A DNA stretch of 64,000 nucleotides from Volvox africanus (taxonomy: Eukaryota; Chlorophyta; Chlorophyceae; Chlamydomonadales; Volvocaceae). Below are positions 62,489-64,000 of the stretch, piece by piece (the stretch's first letter is position 1; each line of letters opens with the position of its first letter). The notes below the pieces were generated by a model, which saw only the letters and a list, made by a program, of their open reading frames with translations, ran no database searches and was not told where the DNA came from. Position numbers and translations under genes: made by a program. The stretch is from assembly GCA_030268105.1 (NCBI GenBank), contig BSDZ01000004.1:1785001-1849000 (forward strand), in the 5' to 3' direction.

Positions 62489-63887
62489 TCACCGAGCCGG
62501 AGCCGCTGCTGCGGGCTGCGAAGCCTCAACCGCCACCGTTGTCGTAGGCACGCCATCCAGGCGGCTCAGCAGGTACATTACCTCCACGTCTTTGGTGAGC
62601 GGCATCACGATGTCCTCGTATACCCGAGCCACCAGGTCTGGAGACACCTTGAGGCGGGGTCCACCTAACCCGGCAAGGGAGACCGCAACCCGGAGGTCCA
62701 TTAGTGGTAACAGGTATATATCATCAAGACATATCCAGGGTATTTAGGAGAACCCAAGACACCGGCCTCAAAGACCCTCAAAGACCCTCAGGGCCACCAG
62801 AAAGCCAGCGGCTGGAATGCTTGCTGGCACGATGCCGCCCAACCAACCCGGCTCCCAGATGCGGCTCATGTGGCCTCATCTCCCCGGCACCATGCCGTCG
62901 TCTAGGCCTTCTCAGGACTATTTTTACCCCTGTAACGCCACCGACAATGCGCTGGGCTAGAGATGGCAGGCGGCTAATATGAATCGCGTCAAGAATGTTG
63001 CTGGATGGCTGGCTGGGGCCAGCAGGTACTTCTTATTCGGGGACACGTTCGGGATGGTGCTCTACCCTGGCAGACCCGACCCAGTTGCGACACATCGCAC
63101 AGAAGCTCTGAAGCGCCGGCAGCCGGCACGAACAGCAATCCTACCCCAAAACAAGACTTTCCACAGTGTTGCGTCCGCAATAATGGGAAGGTTACGGCGA
63201 TGGGAAAGACGGTGTGGTGGGGATCTCGTGAGACCATCTGGCTGCCGAGGCCGCTACAGCCCGGTTACCACTCGCCCGCCCACTACTAGAGCCGCCATCT
63301 CTTTCCGCTGGCTGTGGAGCTTCCCTTTTTCCCATCCCTGTGCTGAGTTAGTCCCTGCTCATACCTTCGGGTGTTCCTCCGTTAGCGCCCGTGCCGACGC
63401 TGACTGCTCCATTCTCCGTGATGTCCTGGCCGAAGGTGGCGGCCTTCCGGCGTACGCGCTCAACCACGCGACGCTCCACCTCCCTTGAGCACGAACAGGC
63501 AAGACGGACCGACAAACAACACGTCAAGCATGCCGCGAATCAACGCAGGCAGGCCGTGAAGCAATAGGGCGAGTAGGCCTAACAGCAGGGCAAGTGAACA
63601 ACGGGTATTATCCTAACCCGGCGGTGTGAGCCACCTTGCTGCTGGAGAGCGGGCCACGTTGTGTACCAGGCTTTCATCGGCTGGGCGCCAGGAAAAACAT
63701 AAACAGGCACTCGACAGCGGCTCACCTGCAGAGCCCCTCCCGTCCTTGTCCAAATTCACTCTTAAAAACGCAAACGGGAAATCTCCTGCGGCGCTCACGT
63801 ACAGCCTCCTACCTGTCGGTGAGAAGTTCCATGATGCCAGCAGCGTCGCGCGATCTGATCAACGCGCTGTACTCCTCCGGCTTGGCG
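62489..63887 (-). CDS. Chorismate mutase, 3' part (5' end outside window)
   Basis: Three in-phase exons, complement(62489-62664, 63365-63483, 63813-63887), encode the last 123 residues of a plant-type (AroQ) chorismate mutase. Visible are AKPEEYSALIRSRDAAGIMELLTDR, equivalent to the family's P-x-x-Y-x-x-LI-x-x-x-D-x-x-x-x-M-x-LLT, then EVERRVVERVRRKA and finally VSPDLVARVYEDIVMPLTKDVEVMYLLSRLD, the conserved C-terminus. The enzyme converts chorismate to prephenate for Phe and Tyr synthesis, usually in plastids. After RLD, where plant enzymes usually stop, this one continues for 22 residues rich in Ala and Pro. Upstream exons lie beyond 64000; 63888-64000 is intron. Confidence 0.85.
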
Positions 63888-64000
63888 CTGCGGTAGGGGG
63901 CAAAGCGCACAAGAACGGTGTTCACCGTAACACTAGGGGCGGGGCCCGGAGTTCGCCGTTGGAACGTAAGGCTAATGCCGCAATAGACATATTTTATTTA

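Overview
This is nuclear DNA of a volvocine green alga (Chlamydomonas/Volvox group). Genes are split into many exons by GT-AG introns. Several putative poly(A) signals are the green-algal TGTAA. The gene content includes hydroxyproline-rich (SPPPP) cell-wall proteins, a pherophorin domain, C-type lectin domains, helical-repeat organelle proteins and a tyrosine-recombinase remnant. By eye the GC content is moderate, closer to Volvox carteri than to C. reinhardtii; this is an impression, not a calculation.

Layout. 1-4205: mostly non-coding, with one dispersed-repeat copy. 4206-6856 (-): secreted SPPPP protein with two C-type lectin domains. 8545-16940 (-): 14-exon helical-repeat (OPR/FASTK-like) protein, divergent from 17397-18467 (+), a short coiled-coil protein resembling CCDC153/DRC12. 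19761-20376: a long inverted repeat. 20785-22863 (+): SYLF-domain lipid-binding protein. 23886-26300 (+): decayed IST1 (ESCRT-III) gene. 27386-37502 (-): a 2,741-residue GAF/membrane protein. 38276-38942 (-): broken tyrosine recombinase. 42265-47647 (-): a tandem paralogue of the giant protein. 50141-54870 (-): a pherophorin/SPPPP/C-type-lectin chimera. 55484-56370 (-): EIF1AD, divergent from 56690-61280 (+), an mTERF-family protein. 62489 to the window end (-): 3' part of chorismate mutase.

Most gene models were built by hand. I matched splice donors and acceptors, checked that intron phases add up, and compared the products with known protein families. In every multi-exon model given as a full join, exon lengths sum to a multiple of three. 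The two wall-protein genes share a phase-1 shaft-to-lectin junction, which suggests module shuffling. The two giant paralogues align from the middle of the protein through the C-terminal membrane segments, but only the first has the N-terminal GAF-like part. Non-coding stretches carry a three-copy dispersed repeat, one copy lying inside an mTERF intron.
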